32,668 bases of DNA, taken from NCBI GenBank assembly GCA_016219905.1, contig JACRKA010000090.1, forward strand, positions 1 to 32,668, written 5' to 3'. Of the stretch, positions 1 to 8,969 are shown piece after piece. Numbering within the stretch: position 1 is the stretch's first letter; every line of letters starts with the position of its first letter. The position numbers and the translations under genes are program-made. Source of the stretch: Verrucomicrobiota bacterium (GTDB taxonomy: Bacteria; Verrucomicrobiota; Verrucomicrobiia; CAIQCK01). The notes beneath the pieces are model-generated. The model had not been told where the DNA came from, ran no database searches, and saw only the letters and a list, made by a program, of their open reading frames with translations.

Positions 1-1444
1 CGCGCTGGACTTCGCCCCCACTGAGCGTGCGCGACTGGCGGTCGAGCGTGAGATAGCCGAGGCCCACGTCGTTGAGGTAGCGGAGTCGCGTGCGGATCTC
101 GCCGAGCAGCAACTCGGTGGCCTTATCAAGCGCGCCTGGGAACTTCAAGCGTTCGAAGAATGCGAGCGACTTCGAAATCGGCTGCGCATAAAGCTGGTGG
201 ATGGGCAGGCCGCCGATTCGCCAGCAGAGCGCGTCCGACTTCAGCCGCGCGCCGCCGCAATCGGGGCACGGCACGTAGGCGCGGTAGCGCGAGAGCAGCA
301 CGCGGACGTGCATCTTGTAGGTCTTGGTCTCCAGCCACGCGAAGAACCGTTTCAGGCCATACCACTTGCGGTCTTCCCAACGGCCCTCGCCGTCAATCAC
401 CCATCGCTTCCACTTCTCCGGCAGCCGCTGCCATGACACATCGGTCGGGCAGCCCGCGCGCGGCGCGAACTCCATCATGTCGTCCTGGCATTCCCGATAG
501 CTCTCGCTCTGCCAGATCTTGATCGCGCCGCCGGCAAGCGTCCGCGTTGGGTCGGGCACGACGCGGTCGTAGTCAATCTCGATGGTCCGGCCAAACCCGC
601 GGCACTTGTCGCACGCGCCCAGCGGTGAGTTGAACGAGAAGAGGTTCGGCGACGGGTCGCGATAGTGGATGTCGCAGTCGGGGCAGTGAAGGTCGGCGGA
701 AAAGTTGGAAGTTGAGGGTTGAGGGTTGAGGGAACGGATTTGGACGCGGCCTTTGCCGTATTTGAGCGCGATCTCCAACGCTTCGACGGCGCGGGCGCGG
801 CTGGACGACTCGATGCGAACGCGGTCGGCGACGACATCGAGCGTGGTGCCGGGTTTGATGGCGCGCGGGTTTTCGTCGAGCCGGATAACCTCGCTTTCAA
901 CGAGCGCGCGCTGGAAACCTTGCTTCGCCAGCAAGTCGCGGGCTTCCTCGGCCTTGAACGATTTCGGCACGGGACAGGGGAATGTCACCAGCACTTCTTG
1001 TTTGGCGGCCTGCTGTGTGAGCGTCTGCCAGATCAAGTCGGCGTTGTCGCGGCGGACGGGTTTGCCGCAGCCGCGGCAGTGGAGCGTGGCGGCGCGGGCG
1101 TAGAGCAGCTTCACGTGGTCGCACAACTCGGTCATCGTGCCGACCGTGCTGCGCGAGGTGCGGACGGGGTTGGTCTGGTCAATGGCGACGGCGGGCGGGA
1201 TGCCGACGATGCGGTCCACGCGCGGCTTGTCCATGCGGTCGAGGAACTGCCGCGCGTAGGGCGAGAACGTCTCGACGTAGCGCCGCTGGCCTTCCGCGTA
1301 GAGCGTGTCGAACGCGAGCGAGGACTTGCCGCTGCCGCTGACGCCGGTGACGACGATGAAGCGGTTGAGCGGCAGCTTGAGGTCGAGGCCCTTGAGATTG
1401 TTCTGCCGCGCGCCTTCGACAAGGATGAATTCGCCTTCCGACAT
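1..1444 (-). CDS. uvrA: UvrA excinuclease ATPase, N-terminal part (cut by window edge)
   Basis: DNA-damage recognition ATPase of UvrABC nucleotide excision repair. The first 481 residues are visible from the ATG at 1444. The Walker A motif GVSGSGKSS lies near residue 35, followed by the conserved block RRYVETFSPYARQFL. A zinc module is seen as CPDC then CDKC around a LFSFNSP core, a second CPDCGG follows, and the ABC signature LSGGEVQR sits at the left edge. The ETFSPYARQFLDRMDKP wording and the extra CRGCGKP element resemble the long, roughly double-length UvrA-like proteins of some bacteria rather than E. coli UvrA. That is inference, since the rest is outside the window. A seven-base repeat inserts the peptide SLNPQPSTSNF at residues 238-248, in frame, just before the zinc module. 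The gene lies 54 bp downstream of der and is probably co-transcribed with it. Confidence 0.93.
   Translation of the reverse strand, partial: MSEGEFILVEGARQNNLKGLDLKLPLNRFIVVTGVSGSGKSSLAFDTLYAEGQRRYVETFSPYARQFLDRMDKPRVDRIVGIPPAVAIDQTNPVRTSRSTVGTMTELCDHVKLLYARAATLHCRGCGKPVRRDNADLIWQTLTQQAAKQEVLVTFPCPVPKSFKAEEARDLLAKQGFQRALVESEVIRLDENPRAIKPGTTLDVVADRVRIESSSRARAVEALEIALKYGKGRVQIRSLNPQPSTSNFSADLHCPDCDIHYRDPSPNLFSFNSPLGACDKCRGFGRTIEIDYDRVVPDPTRTLAGGAIKIWQSESYRECQDDMMEFAPRAGCPTDVSWQRLPEKWKRWVIDGEGRWEDRKWYGLKRFFAWLETKTYKMHVRVLLSRYRAYVPCPDCGGARLKSDALCWRIGGLPIHQLYAQPISKSLAFFERLKFPGALDKATELLLGEIRTRLRYLNDVGLGYLTLDRQSRTLSGGEVQR
703..733. repeat. Tandem heptamer array GTTGAGG inside uvrA
   Basis: Three perfect copies of GTTGAGG occupy 711-731, preceded by a degenerate copy (GTTGGAA, 704-710). 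On the coding strand the unit reads CCTCAAC and encodes Leu-Asn-Pro-Gln-Pro-Ser-Thr. Three copies add 21 bases, so the uvrA frame is kept. Gain or loss of one copy would break it. Confidence 0.9.
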
Positions 1445-1498
1445 GTGCGCGGCACTATAGGCAGGTGGAAACGTTTTGCAACGGGCTGATCCGTTGCG

Positions 1499-2930
1499 TC
1501 AGGACCGCCGCCGGTGCTTCCGATGCTCTTGCTTGTCCTGCACCCGCGCGATGCGGCTAGGTGTGCGTTTCGGGGACGAGCGCTTTGGCTCGATCGTATG
1601 CGTCCGGGCGCGAGCGCTGAGGACGACCGAGCAGCCTTCAAAGCCGAACGCGGCGCGCAGGCGGTCGCAGATGTATTTGCGATACGAGTCACTGAACAGG
1701 TCGGGCGTGTTGACGAACACCAGGAACCGCGGCGGGCGCGTGCCGGTCTGGGTGGCGTAGTAGAGCCGGAGTTGATGGCCGGACTTGCTGGGCGACGGGC
1801 GCGAACGGATCGCTTCGGACAACACGCGGTTGAGGACGGCGGTCGGCACTTCCTGGTTAAGCTGGCGGTCCACGGCGTGGATGGTTGAGAGCAGCCGGCC
1901 GAGGGCCATGCCGGTCTTGGCGGAGATGAAGACGACCGGCGCGAAGTCGAGGAAGAACAGGATGTGGTGGAGCTGCTCGATGAACTGCTTCTGCACCCTT
2001 TCGCCGACGAGATCCCATTTGTTGACGGCGATGATGCAACCTTTGTTGGCGGCGAGGATCTTGCCGCCGATTTTCTTGTCCTGCGCGGTGACGCCCATCG
2101 AGGCGTCGAGCACCAACACGGCCAGTTCGCAGCGCTCGATGCTCTGCTCGGCGCGCCGGACGCTGAAGAACTCCACCGACGTGTCCACCTTGCCCGTCGG
2201 CCGGATGCCGGCGGTGTCAATCAGCACGAACTCGCGCTGCCGCCCCTCGATCTCGGCCGTGAACGGCACGTCCACGGCATCGCGCGTGGTGCCGGCGACT
2301 TCGCTGACGATGACGCGTTCCTCATGGACGAGGCGGTTGATGAGCGAGGACTTGCCGACGTTGGGCCGGCCGACGACTGCAATCTTCAGGGGATTTCTGA
2401 TTTCTGATTTCTGATTCGACGGCCGCAGGCAACCGCTTGATGGCCTCATCCAGCATCTCGTCCATGCCGAGGCCCTGGATGGCGCTGACGGGGAAGACTT
2501 TCTCGAAACCGAGCTGCAGGAAGTCGGCCAGCAGGTTCTCCTGCTGGAGGTTGTCCACCTTGTTGACCGCGAGGAAGATCGCTTTGCCGCTCTCGCGGAG
2601 AAGCTTGGCGACTTCGTGGTCGAGCGGGACGACGCCGTCGCGCGAGTCCACGACGAGGAGGATGAGCGTGGCGTCGGCGATGGCGATGTCGGCCTGGTGG
2701 CGCATCGCGCCAATGATCTCGTCGTGGGTCTGTTCGCCGCGGAGCAGGCCGATGCCGCCGGTGTCGAGCAGCGTGAACGGCACGCCGCGATGCTCGGCCT
2801 CGGCGGCGATGCGGTCGCGGGTGATGCCCGGCTGGTCGTGGACGATGGCGATGCGCTTGCCGACGATGCGGTTGAACAGCGCGCTTTTGCCGACGTTGGG
2901 CCGGCCGACGATGGCGATGACGGGGAGCAT
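1499..2930 (-). CDS. der: Der (EngA) ribosome-assembly GTPase, split by a +1 frameshift at a heptamer repeat
   Basis: Der is an essential double-GTPase for 50S ribosome maturation. From the ATG at 2930 the first G domain shows GRPNVGKSALFN (G1), DTGG (G3) and NKVD (G4). The reading frame then ends early at 2322. The second G domain (GRPNVGKSSLINRL, DTAGIR, NKWD, SAKTG), the KH-like domain (PPRFLVFVN) and a basic tail lie in the next frame, ending at 1499. The break falls exactly in a three-copy AATCAGA repeat (2392-2416) in the linker between the G domains. Removing one copy joins the frames as VESEIRNPLKIAVVG and gives 474 residues, a normal Der length. No ATG, GTG or TTG start sits near the repeat in the second frame, so separate translation of the C half looks unlikely. 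It starts 9 bp after pgsA. The true state could be a phase-off allele, frameshift decoding or an assembly error. Confidence 0.93.
2392..2416. repeat. Tandem heptamer array GATTTCT inside der
   Basis: Three perfect copies of GATTTCT (2392-2412) plus four further bases of the unit (2413-2416). The coding strand reads AATCAGA. The array coincides with the frame break in der: three copies are out of frame, while two or five would be in frame. Confidence 0.95.
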
Positions 2931-2939
2931 TGGACGCGG

Positions 2940-3512
2940 CTAGAGTTTCAGATTCACGACGCTGTTCAACTGCTTGGCGCCGTCGAAGAGATACCAGATG
3001 AACGAGACGGCGGTGAAGAACCCGGCGGCGTAGAGCAGCACGGCCATCGAGGCCGGTTCCATCTTCAGCATCACGCAGCCGAGCGCGATCATCTGGAAAA
3101 GGGTGGCGATCTTGCTGACGATGCGGGGCTTGACCTTGACCTCGCCGACGATGACGTGAATCAGGAGCGCGCCGGCGATGAGCAACACGTCGCGGCTGAC
3201 GACCAGGATGGGGAACCATAGCGGCAGCTTCGGAAACGCGCCCCCCGGATTGACCGCCAACAGGACCACGATGGTTATCAACAGCAACTTGTCGGCAAGC
3301 GGATCGAGCACGCGGCCGAGCTGCGACTGCTGGTTGAACTGGCGCGCGATGAAACCGTCCACGCCGTCGCTGATCGCGGCGACCGCGAAAATCCAGAACG
3401 CCAGCAGCCGGTGCCAGTCCGCGTGGCCGGCGGAGTAATACATGATCTGCGACGCGCACACCGGCACCAGCAGGATGCGGAGGATGGTGATTTTGGTGGC
3501 GAGCGTGATCAT
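2940..3512 (-). CDS. pgsA: CDP-diacylglycerol-glycerol-3-phosphate 3-phosphatidyltransferase
   Basis: A 190-residue integral membrane enzyme that makes phosphatidylglycerol phosphate, the first committed step to phosphatidylglycerol and cardiolipin. The CDP-alcohol phosphotransferase signature is complete: Asp52-Gly53-x2-Ala56-Arg57, eight residues, Gly66, then Asp70 and Asp74 in LDPLADK. Several hydrophobic helices follow (residues 75-95, 105-120, 130-150 and 155-175 roughly). Related family members include phosphatidylserine and cardiolipin synthases; length and the start MITLATKITILRILLVP favour PgsA. The gene lies between gltX (31-bp spacer) and der (9-bp spacer). No Shine-Dalgarno sequence is seen before the ATG, because the spacer is taken up by a heptamer repeat. 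Confidence 0.88.
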   Translation of the reverse strand: MITLATKITILRILLVPVCASQIMYYSAGHADWHRLLAFWIFAVAAISDGVDGFIARQFNQQSQLGRVLDPLADKLLLITIVVLLAVNPGGAFPKLPLWFPILVVSRDVLLIAGALLIHVIVGEVKVKPRIVSKIATLFQMIALGCVMLKMEPASMAVLLYAAGFFTAVSFIWYLFDGAKQLNSVVNLKL

Positions 3513-3517
3513 GAAGC

Positions 3518-3538
3518 AGGGGTCAGGGGTCAGGGGAC
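3518..3538. repeat. Heptamer array AGGGGTC in the gltX-pgsA spacer
   Basis: Two perfect copies of AGGGGTC (3518-3531) and a third with one change (AGGGGAC, 3532-3538) fill most of the 31-bp spacer between the gltX stop and the pgsA ATG. On the transcribed strand the units are C-rich (CTGACCC type), so they offer no Shine-Dalgarno pairing. Copy number would alter the length of the untranslated link rather than a frame. Confidence 0.85.
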
Positions 3539-3543
3539 AGTCA

Positions 3544-4896
3544 TCACATCTTGAATCGTTCGCGTGCGCCGGCGAGCCGCGCCAGGACGCGGTCGCGGCC
3601 CAGCACCTCCAGCATGTGAAACAGGCTCGGCCCGATGGCCTTGCCGCTGACGGCGACGCGGCACGGGTGGATGAGCGCGGCGGGCTTCACGCCGAGCGTC
3701 TTCGCCAGCTCGCGCAACGCGGCGTCCAGCGCCAGGTGCATCCACTCGCCGAGCGCGGCATAGGCCGCGCGAAGCTTGTCGAGCAACTCGAAATTGCCCG
3801 GCTGGCCTGCAAAGGTCTTCGTCACGGCCTCCGCGTCGGCGGCGAAATCGTCGCGGAAGAAGCACGTCGTCCACTCCGGCACTTCGCTGAACAGCTTCGG
3901 CTTGCCCTGCACGATGGCGAGCACGCGACGGACGTAATCTTCCGGCTGGCCCTCGATCAGACCCGCCTTCGCGAGGAACGGTTTGCCGAGTTCGGCATAA
4001 CGTTCCGGCAGCAGCTTCATCATGTATTGGCCCTGCATCCAGTGGAGCTTCTCATGGTCGAAGCGCGCGTTGTGACGCTGGACTTGCGGCAGGTCAAACT
4101 TCGCTACCGTCTCGGCCAGCGTGAGCAGTTCCACGTCCGTCTTCGGCGACCAGCCGAGCAGCGTGAGGAAATTTCGCACCGCCTCCGGTGCGTAGCCGGC
4201 GTTCATGTATTCGTGCAGCGCGGCGCCCTTGTCGCTCTTGCTCATCTTCGAGCCGGTCGGGTTCAGGATGAGCGGGATGTGGGCGAACTTCGGCGGCTCG
4301 ACGCCGAGCGCGCGGTAGAGCGCGATGTGCTTCGGCGTGTTGGAAAGATGGTCCTCGCCACGGATGACGTGGGTGATCTTCATCTCCAGATCGTCCACGA
4401 CGTTGACGAGGTGGAAAACCGGCACGCCGTCGCTGCGCACGATGACGAAATCGGGATCGGCCATCTCGGTCTCGTTCGGGGCGCGGGTGACATTGCCGCA
4501 GATGAGGTCGGGCACCGTGATCGGCTCGCGCGTCATGCGGAACTTCACGACTGTGCCGCCTTTCTCCTTGTCCTCGAACTCGTAGGCTGCTTTGCGCTTG
4601 ATCAGTTCCTGCACGTAGCGGCGGTAGATGTCCTTCCGCTGGCTCTGGAAATACGGCCCGTAATTGCCGCCCTTCTCCGGCCCTTCGTCCCAGTCGAGTC
4701 CGAGCCAGCGCAGGCCGTCGAGGATGACCTGGACGGCCTCCTCGACGTGGCGGGCCTCGTCGGTGTCCTCGATGCGCAGCACAAATGTCCCGCCCGTGTG
4801 CCGCGCATATAGATAATTAAAGAGCGCCGTCCGCGCTCCTCCGACATGGAGGAACCCGGTTGGCGACGGCGCAAATCGGACACGGATGCTGGACAT
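3544..4896 (-). CDS. gltX: Glutamyl-tRNA synthetase
   Basis: A 450-residue class I aminoacyl-tRNA synthetase charging glutamate to tRNA-Glu. The first catalytic motif is PSPTGFLHVGG (HIGH equivalent at residues 17-20) and the second is SKMSKSDKG. The glutamate-type core RFAPSPTG at the extreme N terminus, and the helical anticodon-binding C-terminal half, are both present. The frame is open upstream to an ATG at 5013, but the ATG at 4896 (MSSIRVRFAPSPTG) is chosen because family homology begins there and the upstream 39 residues look non-coding and overlap glnS. It is divergent from glnS (95-bp gap) and heads the minus-strand gltX-pgsA-der-uvrA cluster. Having its own GlnRS next door implies the cell need not rely on GluRS misacylation for Gln-tRNA, but specificity cannot be read here. 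Confidence 0.93.
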   Translation of the reverse strand: MSSIRVRFAPSPTGFLHVGGARTALFNYLYARHTGGTFVLRIEDTDEARHVEEAVQVILDGLRWLGLDWDEGPEKGGNYGPYFQSQRKDIYRRYVQELIKRKAAYEFEDKEKGGTVVKFRMTREPITVPDLICGNVTRAPNETEMADPDFVIVRSDGVPVFHLVNVVDDLEMKITHVIRGEDHLSNTPKHIALYRALGVEPPKFAHIPLILNPTGSKMSKSDKGAALHEYMNAGYAPEAVRNFLTLLGWSPKTDVELLTLAETVAKFDLPQVQRHNARFDHEKLHWMQGQYMMKLLPERYAELGKPFLAKAGLIEGQPEDYVRRVLAIVQGKPKLFSEVPEWTTCFFRDDFAADAEAVTKTFAGQPGNFELLDKLRAAYAALGEWMHLALDAALRELAKTLGVKPAALIHPCRVAVSGKAIGPSLFHMLEVLGRDRVLARLAGARERFKM

Positions 4897-4939
4897 TGGG
4901 CCGCGCAATCTATCAGGCTGCCTCTCGCCGAAGCAAGCG

Positions 4940-4966
4940 GGGATGCGGTTTGCGGTTTGCATCCGC
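4940..4966. repeat. Two-copy GCGGTTT heptamer within a hairpin, gltX/glnS divergent spacer
   Basis: Two direct copies of GCGGTTT (4945-4958) are bracketed by the inverted hexamers GGATGC (4941-4946) and GCATCC (4959-4964). The 95-bp spacer must hold both divergent promoters; no convincing -35/-10 pair was seen. This is the smallest member of the heptamer family in this window. Confidence 0.55.
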
Positions 4967-4991
4967 GCCGCTCTCCCGCTAGAAATGCGGC

Positions 4992-6800
<1,809 letters not shown>

Positions 6801-6913
6801 CGGCGGCACGGGCCGTGGCAAGGCCTGCACTGCGGGCGGCGATCTTCCGGGCGATGACGCCGTCGCGCACGCATTGCAGCCACTCAATAGATTTGGCATC
6901 TTGAGACGCCGGT

Positions 6914-6942
6914 TTGACTTGGACGCCAGCGCCTGTTACAAA
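6914..6942 (+). promoter_or_regulatory. Candidate sigma-70 type promoter for the squalene/phytoene synthase gene
   Basis: TTGACT at 6914-6919, a 17-base spacer, then TACAAA at 6937-6942. The -35 matches consensus at five of six bases and the -10 at four of six. The implied start of transcription is about ten bases before the ATG at 6960, giving a very short leader. The GGAG at 6956-6959 directly abuts that ATG but is better spaced for an in-frame TTG at 6966. Confidence 0.4.
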
Positions 6943-6959
6943 CCCGCCACTCACCGGAG

Positions 6960-7859
6960 ATGAGCTTGCTCGAACATTCATATCGGCACTGCCAGCGCGT
7001 GGCCAAGACGCGGGCGAAGAACTTTTACTACTCGTTCTTCGCGCTGCCGAAGGAGAAGCGCGGCGCGATGTGCGCCATCTACGCCTTCTTCCGCTATTGC
7101 GACGACCTCAGCGACGACGCTTCCAGCGTGGAGGCGGCGCGCGCGAACCTTCACCGCTGGCGCGCCGTGCTCGACGCGGCCTATGCAGGCACGGCCGGCG
7201 CGTCGCTCCTGCCGGCCGACCAGCCCGGCGCGTCATCGGCCAACGCGATGCTGCCCGCGTTCGCCGACACGGTGAAGCGCTACAGCATCCCGAAGGAGTA
7301 TTTCGCCGACCTGATCACCGGCGCGGAGATGGACCTCGATGTGAAACGCTACGAGACGTTCGAGGACCTCTACCGCTACTGCTACCGCGTAGCGTCGTGC
7401 GTCGGGTTGTCGGTGATCCACATCTTCGGGTTCGCCGACAAAGCCGCCGAGCAGCACGCCGAGGAGTGCGGCATCGCGTTCCAGCTCACCAACATCCTGC
7501 GCGACGTGCGCGAGGACGCGCAGATGGGCCGGATTTACCTGCCGCTGGAGGACCTGCGGCGGTTCGGTGTCACGGAGGAGCAAATCCTCTCCGCGCAGCC
7601 GCCGCCGGCGTTCGTGGACCTGATGCGGTTCGAGTCGCAGCGGGCGCACGACTACTACGAGAAGGCCCGCCCGCTGCTGCACATGATCCACGCCGACAGC
7701 CGCGAGGCGCTGGTGGCGTTGCTGGAGATCTACCACGGGCTGCTGAAGAAGATCGAGCACACCGGCTTCGACGTGTTCGCGCGGCGCGTGTCGCTGCCGA
7801 CGTGGAAGAAGGTGTTGATCGCCCTCAAGAGCGTCCTGCGCAGCCGCGGCAGCCGTTGA
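6960..7859 (+). CDS. Squalene/phytoene synthase family enzyme
   Basis: A 299-residue all-helical isoprenyl condensing enzyme that joins two prenyl diphosphates head to head. The first Asp-rich motif is CDDLSDD (Asp48, Asp49, Asp52) and the second lies in NILRDVREDAQMGRIYLP, which also carries the conserved GRxYLP end. The conserved Tyr-rich start YYSFFALP and the block FQLTNILRD fit the family. It may be HpnD-like (presqualene diphosphate, hopanoid route) or a phytoene synthase (carotenoid route); the motifs do not separate these. The HpnK-like gene next to it leans toward hopanoid or related lipid chemistry. It stands alone on the plus strand and converges on hpnK. The start could be the ATG at 6960 or the TTG at 6966. 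Confidence 0.9.
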   Translation: MSLLEHSYRHCQRVAKTRAKNFYYSFFALPKEKRGAMCAIYAFFRYCDDLSDDASSVEAARANLHRWRAVLDAAYAGTAGASLLPADQPGASSANAMLPAFADTVKRYSIPKEYFADLITGAEMDLDVKRYETFEDLYRYCYRVASCVGLSVIHIFGFADKAAEQHAEECGIAFQLTNILRDVREDAQMGRIYLPLEDLRRFGVTEEQILSAQPPPAFVDLMRFESQRAHDYYEKARPLLHMIHADSREALVALLEIYHGLLKKIEHTGFDVFARRVSLPTWKKVLIALKSVLRSRGSR

Positions 7860-7872
7860 TCAGCATGTCTCC

Positions 7873-7893
7873 GCTCAAGACTGCATCTTGAGC
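7873..7893 (+). terminator. Hairpin after the squalene/phytoene synthase gene
   Basis: A perfect 8-bp stem, GCTCAAGA and TCTTGAGC, with a five-base loop CTGCA, starts 14 bases after the stop codon. No T-run follows, so it may be a processing or partial termination structure rather than a classical intrinsic terminator. Confidence 0.4.
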
Positions 7894-7894
7894 A

Positions 7895-8034
7895 GAAATC
7901 CGAAACCCGAAACCCGAAACAAACTCCAATCGGGAAGATGAAATCAGTAAAACGGGGCGCTCGCATAAGGTGAGTGTTCTCGTTTGAGCTTTGGGACTTG
8001 TTTCGGATTTCGAGTTTCGAACTTCGGGCTTCAC
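7895..8034. repeat. Facing pair of heptamer arrays between convergent genes
   Basis: The left array has four units, GAAATCC, GAAACCC, GAAACCC and GAAACAA (7895-7922). The right array has five, GTTTCGG, ATTTCGA, GTTTCGA, ACTTCGG and GCTTCAC (8000-8034). The two are inverted copies of one another: 22 of 26 bases pair between 7895-7920 and 8000-8025, around a 79-base centre with no gene. The right array runs into the stop codon of hpnK at 8031-8033. Confidence 0.8.
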
Positions 8035-8969
8035 CCGCCATGCTTTCCGCCCGCCACGTCAACTGATCCCGCCTCGCTGGACGGCAGCGGCTTCGCATCG
8101 TGTCCGGCAAGCGGTTCGTCAATCGCCGCCTCGAAGTAGGTCAGGCGGATGCCGAGGTCGCGGATGAGGCGCTTGAGCTTCGGGCTGAGCAGCGCGGCGG
8201 CCTCACCGGCGTGGTTGTATTCGGGCTGCCAGCGATGGAGGACCGGGTCGTTGTCGTGGCCCGGATGGAAATAGATTTCCGTGACGCCGTCTTGGAGATG
8301 GCAGAGCGCGCGCGTGAGGTAGTCTTCGTCGAGGTGGCCGGTCTGGAGCAGGCCGTGGATTGCGTCAGGCGAGCGGAAGCCGGCGCGGGCGATCTTCTTG
8401 CGCAGGCCGATGGTCAGCAGCCAGAAGAACACCAGCCGCGCCAGCTTTTGCTTGAAAAACCTCCGGTCGAGGAACAGCGACGAGAGACCCTCGCGTGGCA
8501 CGCGCAGGAAGCGGATGCCGTGCTCCTGACCGAGTTTGGCGATGAGGGGGAACACCACTGGATGCGCATGCAAGTGCATGTGGGTGTTGATGTGCGACGG
8601 GCGCAGGCCGGTGGCCAGAAACTTGTCCATCTGCGCCCGCAGCTCGCGCTCGATCTGGCGGGCGACGCCGGGGATGAGAAACCACTTCACTCCCGCGAGG
8701 AGCGGGTTGTTGTGGAAATCGCCCGCGGCGTCGGTGATCGCGGGGATCTCCGCGTGCGGCAGGATCGCGCGCGCCTGCAGCAGGCAGAGATGCACGCCGA
8801 CGCTGAGCGTGGGCGTATGGCGGGCGAGGTCCACGGCGTGGTCGAAGTCGAAACCGCACGGCATCAGGCTGGCGCTGGTCAGGAGACCGTGCTTGTGGGC
8901 GCGGAGGATCGCGTCGTTCATCGAACGCGCGTAGCCGAAGTCGTCGCCGTTGGTCACCAGTTGCTTCAT
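8031..8969 (-). CDS. hpnK: HpnK-like YdjC/ChbG-family carbohydrate deacetylase
   Basis: A 312-residue member of the YdjC/ChbG deacetylase fold, which removes acetyl groups from sugars with a bound metal. Asp9-Asp10 in VTNGDDFGY, the HINTHMHLHAHP block and the YFHPGHD block supply the expected metal and catalytic residues. The run HLCLLQARAILPHAEIP, followed by a DAAGDFHNNP element and VKWFL, closely resembles HpnK, the hopanoid-associated branch of the family. The ATG at 8969 overlaps the stop of the upstream glycosyltransferase gene as ATGA, so translation is probably coupled. A longer open frame to 9257 is the glycosyltransferase shadow and was rejected. The last 25 residues (after YFEAAIDEPLAG) look unconserved. 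The symbol is given on family resemblance; no hopanoid cyclase is visible in the window. Confidence 0.8.
   Translation of the reverse strand: MKQLVTNGDDFGYARSMNDAILRAHKHGLLTSASLMPCGFDFDHAVDLARHTPTLSVGVHLCLLQARAILPHAEIPAITDAAGDFHNNPLLAGVKWFLIPGVARQIERELRAQMDKFLATGLRPSHINTHMHLHAHPVVFPLIAKLGQEHGIRFLRVPREGLSSLFLDRRFFKQKLARLVFFWLLTIGLRKKIARAGFRSPDAIHGLLQTGHLDEDYLTRALCHLQDGVTEIYFHPGHDNDPVLHRWQPEYNHAGEAAALLSPKLKRLIRDLGIRLTYFEAAIDEPLAGHDAKPLPSSEAGSVDVAGGKHGG

Noticed and set aside
7895-8034. CRISPR array
   Set aside because: The repeats are seven bases with no spacers and no cas genes lie nearby; this is a tandem and inverted heptamer structure.
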